Assembly (NCBI GenBank): GCA_021789855.1
Contig: JAJYIW010000004.1
Span: 1 to 41,024 of the forward strand
Source of the DNA: Chloroflexota bacterium
GTDB taxonomy: Bacteria; Chloroflexota; Anaerolineae; Anaerolineales; Anaerolineaceae
Reading direction: 5' to 3'
Length of the DNA stretch: 41,024 bases
Numbering within the stretch: the stretch's first letter is position 1; each line of letters begins with the position of its first letter. The notes under the pieces were generated by a model. The model had not been told where the DNA came from and made no database searches. It saw only the letters and a program-made list of their open reading frames with translations. The position numbers and the translations under genes were made by a program. Positions 1-6,555 of the stretch are shown here, in pieces.

Positions 1-123
1 CAGCCCCATCATCTGCGACACCTTCGTGATCGCCGCTGTCAAGGTCGTCTTCCCGTGATCGATGTGTCCCATCGTCCCTACGTTCAGATGCGGCTTCGAC
101 CGGTCAAATTTCTGCTTCGCCAT
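1..123 (-). CDS. tuf: Elongation factor Tu, N-terminal fragment (runs off the left edge)
   Basis: The first 41 residues of EF-Tu, the GTPase that delivers aminoacyl-tRNA to the ribosome. The protein begins [20 protein letters not shown] and continues directly into the P-loop [12 protein letters not shown], so the G1 motif GHIDHGKT is intact. The rest of the gene lies outside the window. It is the last visible gene of a minus-strand unit with three upstream tRNA genes, the same logic as the thrU-tyrU-glyT-thrT-tufB operon of E. coli, but with no tRNA-Gly. An AAGGAGAT Shine-Dalgarno precedes the ATG. Identity is certain; only the length is missing. Confidence 0.97.
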   Translation of the reverse strand, partial: MAKQKFDRSKPHLNVGTMGHIDHGKTTLTAAITKVSQMMGL

Positions 124-171
124 AAATCTATCTCCTTAAGTGCATATTACAATGATCAACTCGGCACCTAG

Positions 172-244
172 AGCCCTCAATGGGATTCGAACCCATGACC
201 CCGTTCTTACCAAGAACGTGCTCTACCAGCTGAGCTATGAGGGC
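172..244 (-). tRNA. tRNA-Thr (anticodon GGT)
   Basis: Read on the minus strand, this folds as a complete cloverleaf. The acceptor arms GCCCTCA (244-238) and TGAGGGC (179-173) pair. The T arm contains GGGTTCGAATCCC. The anticodon stem CGTTC/GAACG encloses the loop TTGGTAA, giving anticodon GGT (Thr, ACC/ACU codons). The 3' CCA is not encoded. It lies 49 nt upstream of tuf and is presumably cotranscribed with it. Confidence 0.95.
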
Positions 245-260
245 TTGCCGACATAAATAA

Positions 261-285
261 TGTTCTGCCTATTCAAAACAGAACA
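261..285. repeat. Short inverted repeat between tRNA-Thr and tRNA-Tyr
   Basis: TGTTCTG (261-267) and CAGAACA (279-285) are perfect 7-bp arms around an 11-nt loop. They lie in the spacer between two tRNA genes of one transcript. There is no T-tract, so a terminator is unlikely. It may serve as a processing or spacing hairpin. Its function is inferred only from position. Confidence 0.4.
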
Positions 286-288
286 TTG

Positions 289-372
289 TGGACGGTGAAG
301 GATTCGAACCTCCGAAGGCGTGTCGCCAACTGATTTACAGTCAGTCCCCGTTGGCCACTTGGGTAACCGTCC
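289..372 (-). tRNA. tRNA-Tyr (anticodon GTA)
   Basis: An 84-nt minus-strand cloverleaf with the long variable arm expected of a class II tRNA-Tyr. The acceptor arms GGACGGT (372-366) and ACCGTCC (296-290) pair fully, with discriminator A. The anticodon stem ACTGA/TCAGT holds the loop CTGTAAA, giving GTA. The T arm GAGGTTCGAATCCTC is present. CCA is not fully encoded. It is the middle tRNA of the three ahead of tuf. Confidence 0.95.
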
Positions 373-394
373 ATAATTCTATGTGGAGCAACAA

Positions 395-460
395 CGTTGC
401 CTGCTCGAGATCGGGAGCATACTCGTTCCAGCCAGGCATCCCGATCGCCAACCGGCAACG
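395..460. repeat. Nested inverted repeat in the tRNA-Thr/tRNA-Tyr spacer
   Basis: Two perfect stems are nested: CGTTGCC (395-401) with GGCAACG (454-460), and GATCGGGA (409-416) with TCCCGATC (439-446). They are separated by a symmetric 7 x 7 internal loop and capped by a 22-nt loop. In the transcript this would form a 66-nt hairpin filling most of the 90-nt spacer. In E. coli the glyT gene sits in the equivalent operon, but I cannot fold a tRNA here. Confidence 0.6.
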
Positions 461-462
461 TG

Positions 463-535
463 AGCCGACGATGGGAATCGAACCCATAACCTACCACTTA
501 CAAGGCGGTTGCTCTGCCGATTGAGCTACGTCGGC
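463..535 (-). tRNA. tRNA-Thr (anticodon TGT)
   Basis: First tRNA of the tuf unit. Acceptor arms GCCGACG (535-529 read on the minus strand) and CGTCGGC (470-464) pair. The anticodon stem ACCGC/GTGGT, with one G-T pair, encloses CTTGTAA, giving TGT (Thr, ACA/ACG). The T arm has GGGTTCGATTCCC. CCA is not encoded. A strong promoter ends about 40 nt upstream. Confidence 0.95.
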
Positions 536-573
536 GCCCTTATAGATGATAAGGTGCGGCCTTAACCTGCCAG

Positions 574-602
574 ATTATACCAAAGGCCTACCGCTTCGGC
601 AA
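574..602 (-). promoter_or_regulatory. Proximal promoter of the tRNA-tuf operon
   Basis: On the minus strand: -35 TTGCCG (602-597), exactly 17 nt, then a perfect -10 TATAAT (579-574) preceded by TGG (extended -10). Start of transcription would fall near 567, about 30 nt before the first tRNA. Assignment is from consensus match and position. Confidence 0.75.
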
Positions 603-631
603 GGCCTGGCATCGATCCGGCGCGGGAAGGG

Positions 632-660
632 AGTTTATCAGAAGAATGTTAAAGAGTCAA
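632..660 (-). promoter_or_regulatory. Distal promoter of the tRNA-tuf operon
   Basis: On the minus strand: -35 TTGACT (660-655), 17 nt, -10 TAAACT (637-632). This is a second sigma-70-like promoter, 58 bp upstream of the proximal one. Tandem promoters are usual for stable-RNA and tuf operons. No genuine gene is evident between 536 and 724. Confidence 0.65.
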
Positions 661-724
661 GGATATCCATTCGCTTCCAGCGCGGAAGCATTACCCTGGG
701 CTTAAAACGAGGCCAAATGCCCTA

Positions 725-753
725 TTGACTTAATAGAACAATTGTTCTATAAT
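725..753 (+). promoter_or_regulatory. Promoter with embedded LexA-type (SOS) operator
   Basis: -35 TTGACT (725-730), a 17-nt spacer, and a perfect -10 TATAAT (748-753). The spacer carries an 18-bp perfect palindrome, ATAGAACAATTGTTCTAT (733-750), running into the -10. Its core GAAC-AATT-GTTC (736-747) fits the Gram-positive LexA/DinR box GAAC-N4-GTTC exactly. A repressor bound here would block RNA polymerase. The operator assignment is by consensus only; no lexA gene is in the window. Confidence 0.75.
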
Positions 754-817
754 GCTGATATCACTCTTCACTGCTGATTTTACCAAATAAATTGGTTATT
801 TACGGAGGTCATTCACA

Positions 818-1603
818 ATGAATATCACAGGAACACGTCAAGGCCTGGGCTTAAACCTGGGCAAGTTATTCAACGGTATTCGCATCCAGCGAGGCATGCT
901 CTTTGGTATAATCATTTTAGCTGCTCTGGTGGCATTCGAGTCCTTTAACTTCAGCACGACTGAATATGCCCTTGGCGATGTGCTGGGCAAGCTGAGCTTT
1001 GCAGGTGTAAGCTGGGCTACCATCCTCTCAATCGCTTTTTGTGGGATCGATTTTGCTGGCATCGCTCGCCTTTTTACCCCAGAACAAAAACTGAGCGAGC
1101 CCAATGAAGCCTGGTACCTGTTTGGCGCGTGGTTGCTGGCTGCCACCATGAATGCTATCCTCACCTGGTGGGGCGTTTCTATGGCCATCGTCAACCACTC
1201 CTTGCAAAGCAGCGCGGTCATTGATCCGGGCACACTGCTGAAGGTGGTTCCGGTATTTGTCGCCGTGATGGTATGGCTGATTCGCATCCTGATCATTGGC
1301 TCCCTTTCGTATGCAGGCGATCGCCTCTTCTCACAAGGCGAACGCCCACGAACGGCCGGCATGCATCAAAATGCAGTTCGCTCGCTCAATGCGGTTTCAA
1401 GCCCATCCACAGTGGCTTTTTCCGCCACCCAAAGCGCTACCCAAGGGTCCTTACGCCCGGCCCCCAAGCCCATCCAACAAAGCTTCAACCGCGCCGAACC
1501 CGGCTATGGCCGGCCCGAGCCTACTTATCATAATGTTTCTATGAGCCCTCGCTCCAACCTCCAATCTTCGCGGGAGGTTGCCAGTCCCGATACCCGTCGC
1601 TGA
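818..1603 (+). CDS. Four-helix membrane protein of a LexA-box operon, function unknown
   Basis: A 261-residue protein I do not recognise. A polar N-terminus with basic residues is followed by four predicted membrane helices at about 27-43, 62-82, 99-121 and 140-163. A roughly 95-residue hydrophilic C-terminal tail follows, rich in Ser, Pro, Arg and Gln and probably disordered. The start is supported by GGAGGT nine bases before the ATG. It is the first gene behind the LexA-type promoter, and the next gene encodes a lytic transglycosylase in the same direction, either overlapping or 37 nt downstream depending on its start. The pairing suggests a membrane partner or pore working with a muralytic enzyme, as in secretion, DNA release or lysis modules. 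That role is inference from context. No holin or VirB family match can be claimed by eye. Confidence 0.8.
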   Translation: MNITGTRQGLGLNLGKLFNGIRIQRGMLFGIIILAALVAFESFNFSTTEYALGDVLGKLSFAGVSWATILSIAFCGIDFAGIARLFTPEQKLSEPNEAWYLFGAWLLAATMNAILTWWGVSMAIVNHSLQSSAVIDPGTLLKVVPVFVAVMVWLIRILIIGSLSYAGDRLFSQGERPRTAGMHQNAVRSLNAVSSPSTVAFSATQSATQGSLRPAPKPIQQSFNRAEPGYGRPEPTYHNVSMSPRSNLQSSREVASPDTRR

Positions 1604-1640
1604 TCCCTTCTCCGGCGGGGAAAGCCAGGCCAACTGCTTC

Positions 1641-2330
1641 ATGCCTCCTCGCCGATCTTCTCTCCTCTCCTCGCAGGCAAACCGCAGGCAATCCAGGGCG
1701 GCTTGCCTGCCAATTATCTTACTGCCTCTAGCCGGTATCCTGGGGCTGGTTACGTTCATCGCCCTCCTCGCCGGAAACAACTATTTATTCCTCGCCCAAC
1801 CGTACGGGCCAGGCGCCACCGCTCAACCGGGTCACCTGGCTGCCTTTTTTTCACCCACCGTAAAATTTTGGGGAGCCTCCATTGAATCCTGGGCAGCACA
1901 ATGGAGCCTAGAGCCCAATCTGGTGGCAACCGTGATGCAAATTGAATCGTGCGGCGATCCCCAGGCGGTTTCACCGGCTGGAGCCACCGGTTTGTTCCAG
2001 GTGATGCCCTTTCATTTCCAGCAAGGAGACAGCCTGCAAGATCCCAACACCAACGCCGGCCGCGGCCTGGCCTTTTTGAAGGAATCATTGGATACTGCCC
2101 ACGGAGAAGTCCGGCTGGCCCTGGCCAGTTACAATGGCGGTACCGACCTGATCAGCCTGGATGAGTCGCTATGGCCCGACGAGACCATCCAATACACTTA
2201 CTGGGGCACAGCTATTTACCAGGATGCTCAACGAGGGGCTTCCGCCAGCCAGGTGCTCAACCAATGGAAGGCGCATAACGGCTGGCGGTTGTGCTTGCAG
2301 GCCAGCCAGCGCCTGGGAATCTATCCTTGA
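1641..2330 (+). CDS. Membrane-anchored lytic transglycosylase (SLT/GH23 fold)
   Basis: Cleaves the MurNAc-GlcNAc bond of peptidoglycan with 1,6-anhydro product formation (family knowledge). From the ATG at 1641 the protein has 229 residues: a basic N-terminus, one membrane helix at about 22-44, a linker, then an SLT domain from about 80. Family signatures are visible: the catalytic Glu102 in VMQIESCG, then GATGLFQVMP, then ALASYNGG. The catalytic domain would face outward. An in-frame TTG at 1578 would add 21 residues and overlap the upstream gene; its GGAGG lies too close to be useful, so the ATG is preferred, though the start is uncertain. It is cotranscribed with the four-helix protein behind the LexA-type operator. 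It ends in a 10-bp convergent overlap with the histidine kinase gene. Confidence 0.88.
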   Translation: MPPRRSSLLSSQANRRQSRAACLPIILLPLAGILGLVTFIALLAGNNYLFLAQPYGPGATAQPGHLAAFFSPTVKFWGASIESWAAQWSLEPNLVATVMQIESCGDPQAVSPAGATGLFQVMPFHFQQGDSLQDPNTNAGRGLAFLKESLDTAHGEVRLALASYNGGTDLISLDESLWPDETIQYTYWGTAIYQDAQRGASASQVLNQWKAHNGWRLCLQASQRLGIYP

Positions 2331-3709
2331 GCCGCTCCATCATGATTCATGGGCAACCAGACGCAGAACGTCGTGCCATGCCCAACCTTTGAATCGACTT
2401 CAATCCTGCCCCCATGGTTGCGGACAATCCAGTAAGCAATGGAGAGGCCCAGCCCATAACCCCCACCGTCCCGGCTGCGCGTCCTGGATTTTTCTCCCCG
2501 GTAAAACCGCTCAAAGATATACGGGATGTCCTGGGCTGGAATACCCGCGCCACTATCCGTCACCAGCACGCGTACTTGAGTGCCAACCTTCGTCAGGCCA
2601 AGCTGGATCATTCCCCCCGGCGGGGTATATTTAATGGCGTTACCGCCCAGGTTTAAGAAAACTTGCTTCAACCGGTCGCGGTCGCCGATCACGACCGCCT
2701 GGTCAATATCCACCAGTTTGACCTGCAACCGGTCAGCGGCCAGCACACGCATCTGTTGGAAAACCTCTAGCAGCACCGTATCCAGCTCCACCGGGCGCAT
2801 GTCGAGGGGTATCTTGCCCGATTCAGCCTGCGCCAGCAGTAAAAGATCCCCCACCATCCTGGTCAGGCGATCGACCTCGTCTTCTATACTGACCAGGGAT
2901 TCCTTGTCCGCTTCCCCCAGACGATTCATCAAGGCCACGTTGGCTTTAATCACCGTCAGAGGGGTTCGCAGCTCATGGCTCACATCGGCGATGAAACGAC
3001 GTTGAGAAGTGAAAAGCTGCTCCAGTCGTTCCAGGGTCTGGTTGAAGGCATGGATTAACTGTCCCACCTCATCCCTCGGCGATCCAGAAAGAGGAATACG
3101 CCGGGAAAGGTCATCCGCGCGCGTGATCTGGATCGCGACCTGGGTCACCGTCTCAAGCGGCGCCAGGGCCTGCCCAAGCACCAACCAACCGATCAGCGCA
3201 GCCAGCCCCATGGCAAAAAGTGTGCTTATGCCCAGGACGCCCAGCAGAACCTGTTGCACGCTATCCAGCAAACTCAGGCTAACCCCAACTTGCAACAGGC
3301 CGACCTGGCGCTTAGCCACCTCCAAGGGCACGCTGATGACTCGCAGGTGAATTTTGCTGACCACCGAGTCATCAAATATCGGCTGGGTCACCTGCAGGTT
3401 CGACGGATCAATGGGCCTGGTATACTTGGAAATATTATCCGATGAGGATAACAGGCGCCCGTCTCGGCCCCATATCTGGATATACGTATTCTCAATCAGG
3501 CTGAGGGAGGGGAGATTGGCATCATCCAGCTCGCCGGCGCTGTTGACACGCAGGACGGATGTGATGTCATAAACCGTCCGGGACAGCTGGTCGTCAATTT
3601 GGTTACTGAGCACCACGTTGACCACACTGTATACCACGATCCCGGTCACCAGGATAATGCCTCCTAGCAAGGCGGTATACAGGATGGTCAGGCGGAGCCG
3701 CAAAGACAT
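2321..3709 (-). CDS. Sensor histidine kinase (OmpR-partner type)
   Basis: A 462-residue membrane kinase. Two helices (about 8-33 and 155-178) bracket an extracytoplasmic sensor of about 120 residues with no recognisable ligand motif. A HAMP segment (about 180-232) follows, then the H-box FIADVSHELRTP with the phospho-acceptor His245. The ATPase domain has N-box NLGGNAIKY (353-361), G1 DSGAGIP (385-391), F-box FERFYRGE (399-406) and G2 GYGLGLS (417-423). All catalytic motifs are intact. The start overlaps the stop of the upstream response regulator by one base, so the two are translationally coupled. The stimulus is unknown. It is convergent with the LexA-box operon, and no functional link is implied. 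Confidence 0.93.
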   Translation of the reverse strand: MSLRLRLTILYTALLGGIILVTGIVVYSVVNVVLSNQIDDQLSRTVYDITSVLRVNSAGELDDANLPSLSLIENTYIQIWGRDGRLLSSSDNISKYTRPIDPSNLQVTQPIFDDSVVSKIHLRVISVPLEVAKRQVGLLQVGVSLSLLDSVQQVLLGVLGISTLFAMGLAALIGWLVLGQALAPLETVTQVAIQITRADDLSRRIPLSGSPRDEVGQLIHAFNQTLERLEQLFTSQRRFIADVSHELRTPLTVIKANVALMNRLGEADKESLVSIEDEVDRLTRMVGDLLLLAQAESGKIPLDMRPVELDTVLLEVFQQMRVLAADRLQVKLVDIDQAVVIGDRDRLKQVFLNLGGNAIKYTPPGGMIQLGLTKVGTQVRVLVTDSGAGIPAQDIPYIFERFYRGEKSRTRSRDGGGYGLGLSIAYWIVRNHGGRIEVDSKVGHGTTFCVWLPMNHDGAAQG

Positions 3710-4386
3710 CAGGGTTGTTCTCGCAAGACGTACCCTACCCCACGAGCCGTGTGGAGCAGGCGCTGCTCACCGCCTTCCTCCAGCTTTTGCCTGAGGTAAC
3801 GGATGTATACGTCTAGCACGTTGCTTTCACCACCAAAATCATATCCCCAGACCCGATCGAAGATCATCTCCCGAGTCAATACCTGGCGTGGGTGCCTTAA
3901 GAAAAGCTCCAGCAGTTCATACTCTTTGGCCGTCAAAGAAATGACCCGGCCTCTTCGGTTCGCCTGGCGAGTGCTCGTGTCCAGGTTCAGATCGGCAAAA
4001 CTGAGCACCTGGGCGCGATCGGGCAAAGCCCGGCGTAATAAGGCGCGAATCCGGGCTAAAAGCTCATCCAGCTCAAAGGGCTTAACCACATAATCATCTG
4101 CCCCAGCATCCAATCCTTGCACACGGTCCTGGATGGTATCTTTAGCGGTCAGCATCAGGATCGGGATGCTCCCTACCAAACGCAGGCGGCGGCAAACTTC
4201 CAGCCCGTCCATATCCGGCAACATCCAGTCCAGGATAATCAGATCAGGCCGTTCGTTATTAGCCATAGCCAACCCGGCCTGACCATCCAGAGCGGTGTCA
4301 ACCTGATAGCCCTCGTATGCCAGGACGCGCTTTAACACCTTGAGGATAGCTTCATCGTCTTCGATAATTAAAATTCGTTCTTTCAT
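3709..4386 (-). CDS. OmpR/PhoB-family response regulator
   Basis: A 225-residue DNA-binding regulator. The receiver domain (1-120) has the acidic pair D10-D11, the phosphorylation site Asp53 ([10 protein letters not shown]), Thr80 and Lys102 (VVKPFE), so it should be a working phospho-switch. A winged-helix output domain (about 128-222) carries the typical end [11 protein letters not shown]...GVGYVLR. It is first in the operon with the kinase gene. A GGGAGG Shine-Dalgarno lies four bases before the ATG. It probably binds direct repeats near its target promoters, perhaps its own AT-rich upstream region, but I cannot define a clear box. Confidence 0.95.
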   Translation of the reverse strand: MKERILIIEDDEAILKVLKRVLAYEGYQVDTALDGQAGLAMANNERPDLIILDWMLPDMDGLEVCRRLRLVGSIPILMLTAKDTIQDRVQGLDAGADDYVVKPFELDELLARIRALLRRALPDRAQVLSFADLNLDTSTRQANRRGRVISLTAKEYELLELFLRHPRQVLTREMIFDRVWGYDFGGESNVLDVYIRYLRQKLEEGGEQRLLHTARGVGYVLREQP

Positions 4387-4616
4387 CTGCCCTCCCTTAT
4401 TTTACGTTAATATATCCAGAACAAATGACAAACAGATGAAAACCATTCATACAATTATATCCAACATTAAAGATTAATCCAGCATAATTATTTTATCACC
4501 CTGTTTTTCTTTGGTACAATCCTGTTATCTCTCAGGTTTGCGCGGGAAAGTGGTTTTTTCCAGGCAAATGGCTTAAGGATTACCATTCGGACTTAACAGG
4601 AGCGTTTCTAAGGATC
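4387..4616. promoter_or_regulatory. AT-rich divergent intergenic region
   Basis: A 230-bp spacer between the response regulator (minus) and the phosphoglycosyl transferase (plus), clearly more AT-rich than its surroundings. On the minus strand there is a perfect TATAAT (4459-4454) and a second TATATT nearer the gene, but neither has a good -35. A TGGATAT(A/T) motif recurs. I see no RNA or small gene. Confidence 0.4.
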
Positions 4617-5276
4617 ATGGGCAGCCACACCCTTACCCGGCCGGCATCCAGGGGTATCCCTTGGGTCAAACGAATCGTGGATCTGGCGCTGGTCATACCA
4701 GGCCTGATCATCGCCTTGCCGCTGATGGGGATCATCGCGGTGCTGGTGCGGTGGTTGATCGGCAAGCCTGTCCTGTTCAAACAAGATCGGCCAGGGTACC
4801 AGGGCAAATTGTTTACTATCTATAAATTTCGCACGATGCGAGATCTCTTCGACTCCACCGGGCAACTGCTACCAGACGACCAACGGCTGACCCGGTTTGG
4901 GCGCATACTCCGTGCATCCAGCCTGGATGAGCTACCTGAATTGATCCAGATAGCCCGGGGGCGTATGAGCCTGGTTGGCCCGCGCCCCCTGCTGGTGCAG
5001 TACCTGGGGCGCTATTCATCCGAGCAGGCTCGCCGGCATGACGTCTTGCCTGGCCTGACCGGATGGGCGCAAATCCACGGACGGAATGCCCTGACATGGG
5101 AGGAGAAATTTCGCCTGGACGTATGGTATGTCGATCACTGGTCGTTAGGACTGGACCTCAAAATCCTCTGGCTCACCCTGTGGAAAGTCATCCGGCGCGA
5201 GGGAATATCTCAGCCAGGAAAGGCCACGGCAGATGAATTTATGGGTAACCCACCCGACCGGCCAACCGGGCAGTAG
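4617..5276 (+). CDS. Monotopic phosphoglycosyl transferase (bacterial sugar transferase, PglC-like)
   Basis: Transfers a sugar-1-phosphate from UDP-sugar to undecaprenyl phosphate, the first committed step of envelope glycan assembly (known for the family). The 219-residue protein has one hydrophobic re-entrant segment (about 18-47) and then the catalytic domain with KFRTM (70-74), the essential Asp-Glu dyad in SSLDELPEL (D104-E105), SLVGPRP and LPGLTGWAQ. It lacks the multi-helix N-terminal half of WbaP-type enzymes, so it is the minimal PglC form. It stands alone, but would naturally start lipid-linked glycans for the operon at 18615-25915. The ATG follows AAGGA at close spacing. The sugar specificity cannot be read from sequence. 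Confidence 0.92.
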   Translation: MGSHTLTRPASRGIPWVKRIVDLALVIPGLIIALPLMGIIAVLVRWLIGKPVLFKQDRPGYQGKLFTIYKFRTMRDLFDSTGQLLPDDQRLTRFGRILRASSLDELPELIQIARGRMSLVGPRPLLVQYLGRYSSEQARRHDVLPGLTGWAQIHGRNALTWEEKFRLDVWYVDHWSLGLDLKILWLTLWKVIRREGISQPGKATADEFMGNPPDRPTGQ

Positions 5277-5319
5277 GCATTCGAGCAGGGTTGGCCCGTT
5301 GGCCTGGCCGCCTTCCAGC

Positions 5320-6417
5320 TTAGGACCCTGGGACCGTGTCCGGGGTAATACTCCCTTGGGCTAGCTCATTAATAGCCTGCTGCACCAGGCGCATTTTTCC
5401 AGCGCTTAACAGATTACTATCCACGTGATCAACGACCAGGGGCAATGGCAGCGTCGCTCCCCCTTTGCCGGCCAGTAAATCCGGCCATAGCTGTAATAAC
5501 CCCGCTCCTGGGTCGTGGTAAACGGAGGCCAGCCAGTGCCCATAACTCTGCCCAGAAGGGAACTGCCCACTGATGATCTCAACCTTAGCTTTATCCAGGT
5601 AATCCAGCAAGCCGGGGGTGCTCACTTCCGGTGGGACATAGACGGCCTGGACGCCATTTCTCAGTAAAGCATCGGCCGCCGCCTGCCAGCTCGCCTGGTC
5701 GCTTGGGTTGCTCAGTGAAGAAGATTGGGGATAGATCACAAAAGGCGGGTAGGCTGGCCGGCATAAGCCGCAGAAATAACGAGCCCCATTTTTAAAAGCA
5801 TCCCCAATTCCCGTTCCGGTCGTTGGATCCGCCGGGTTAATGACACCTACTCGCCAATCCGGTGTGATGATCGCTGCCAGGTACCCGGCCAGGAATGCTT
5901 CATCACTAACCGGATTCCCCTGCCCGCCGATCAGACTGAGGTTGGCGGAGGGCTTTAATCCATCAATTTCGACTGCAACGAATTGGGTCGACGGAGCCCC
6001 TGCCGCGAGCGACGCCAGGCCTGGGTCGGGAGGCACACCCACCACAAGCCTGACCCCCGGTTGTAGATCGCCGGTAACCAGTCTGTCTTTAACCTGTAAA
6101 GCCAAACCGCTCGCACTGGCTTGTTGTTCCATAATCGTTTTCAGGCGCTCCACCAGTACCTGGTCGCTTCCGGACGGCGCGACCAGGATGGCCGTTTGAG
6201 GAGCTGGCGTTGGCGTGGGGGCAGTCCGGGTCGCCGTAGGAATCACCTGGCTGGTCAGCGACACGGCGGTTTCCGTAACCGCTGTAACGGTGCCAACCGG
6301 AGCTGTACCAGGACGAGAAGAACAGGCAGAAATCAAAAGGCCGGAGGCCAGGCAGGCAATCATGACTTTTACCGGCCAGGATAGGAAACGATAGCGAAGG
6401 TGGAATAGAATTTGCAT
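5320..6417 (-). CDS. Lipoprotein resembling BMP-type (PnrA/Med) substrate-binding proteins
   Basis: A 365-residue exported lipoprotein. The N-terminus has a basic start, a hydrophobic core and the lipobox LLISAC, with Cys32 the lipidation site. A Thr/Pro/Ala-rich linker (about 38-75) follows. The mature part reads like a periplasmic-binding-protein fold with BMP-like landmarks: VVGVPPDPGL, SLIGGQGNPVSDEAFLAGYLA, WRVGVINPADPTTGTG, and a second lobe with ALLRNGVQAVYVPPE. BMP proteins bind nucleosides or similar ligands for ABC importers, but no permease or ATPase gene lies nearby, so it may be an orphan sensor or receptor. An in-frame stop just before the ATG fixes the start region. Family assignment is moderate. 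Confidence 0.75.
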   Translation of the reverse strand: MQILFHLRYRFLSWPVKVMIACLASGLLISACSSRPGTAPVGTVTAVTETAVSLTSQVIPTATRTAPTPTPAPQTAILVAPSGSDQVLVERLKTIMEQQASASGLALQVKDRLVTGDLQPGVRLVVGVPPDPGLASLAAGAPSTQFVAVEIDGLKPSANLSLIGGQGNPVSDEAFLAGYLAAIITPDWRVGVINPADPTTGTGIGDAFKNGARYFCGLCRPAYPPFVIYPQSSSLSNPSDQASWQAAADALLRNGVQAVYVPPEVSTPGLLDYLDKAKVEIISGQFPSGQSYGHWLASVYHDPGAGLLQLWPDLLAGKGGATLPLPLVVDHVDSNLLSAGKMRLVQQAINELAQGSITPDTVPGS

Positions 6418-6454
6418 GGTTTAGAAGCAAATTTTACCTCAGGATGACCTGTTT

Positions 6455-6492
6455 GGTTCTCGTGAATTTATGGTTCTCGAAAATGGTTCCCG
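6455..6492. repeat. Three short direct repeats GGTTCYCG in a divergent promoter region
   Basis: GGTTCTCG occurs at 6455-6462 and 6472-6479, and GGTTCCCG at 6485-6492. They lie between the divergent lipoprotein and DUF389-SH3 genes. Irregular spacing (17 and 13) argues against helical-phase operators but does not exclude them. The rest of the 138-bp spacer holds only a -10 element at 6544. Confidence 0.35.
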
Positions 6493-6543
6493 GCGAAGAG
6501 AGAGAGCTTTTTCAGCACCTGTAATCTTTTATCTGATCACCGT

Positions 6544-6549
6544 TATAAT
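6544..6549 (+). promoter_or_regulatory. -10 element predicting a leaderless transcript
   Basis: A perfect TATAAT ends six bases before the ATG at 6556, so transcription should start on or next to the start codon. No Shine-Dalgarno precedes the ATG, and no good -35 is visible. It is one of six such cases in the window. Confidence 0.6.
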
Positions 6550-6555
6550 AGGCCT

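Noticed and set aside
373-462. Possible tRNA-Gly in the tRNA operon spacer, as in E. coli
   Set aside because: The spacer forms one nested hairpin; no acceptor, T-arm or anticodon loop of a tRNA can be found.
546-728. A 60-codon open frame on the plus strand between the tRNAs and the LexA-box promoter
   Set aside because: It runs across two promoters of the opposite strand, has no ribosome site, and its peptide is basic and without domain-like pattern.
838-1362. A 174-codon frame antisense to the four-helix membrane protein
   Set aside because: It is exactly under a well-supported gene with promoter and Shine-Dalgarno; its product is rich in Arg, Pro and Met as shadow frames are.
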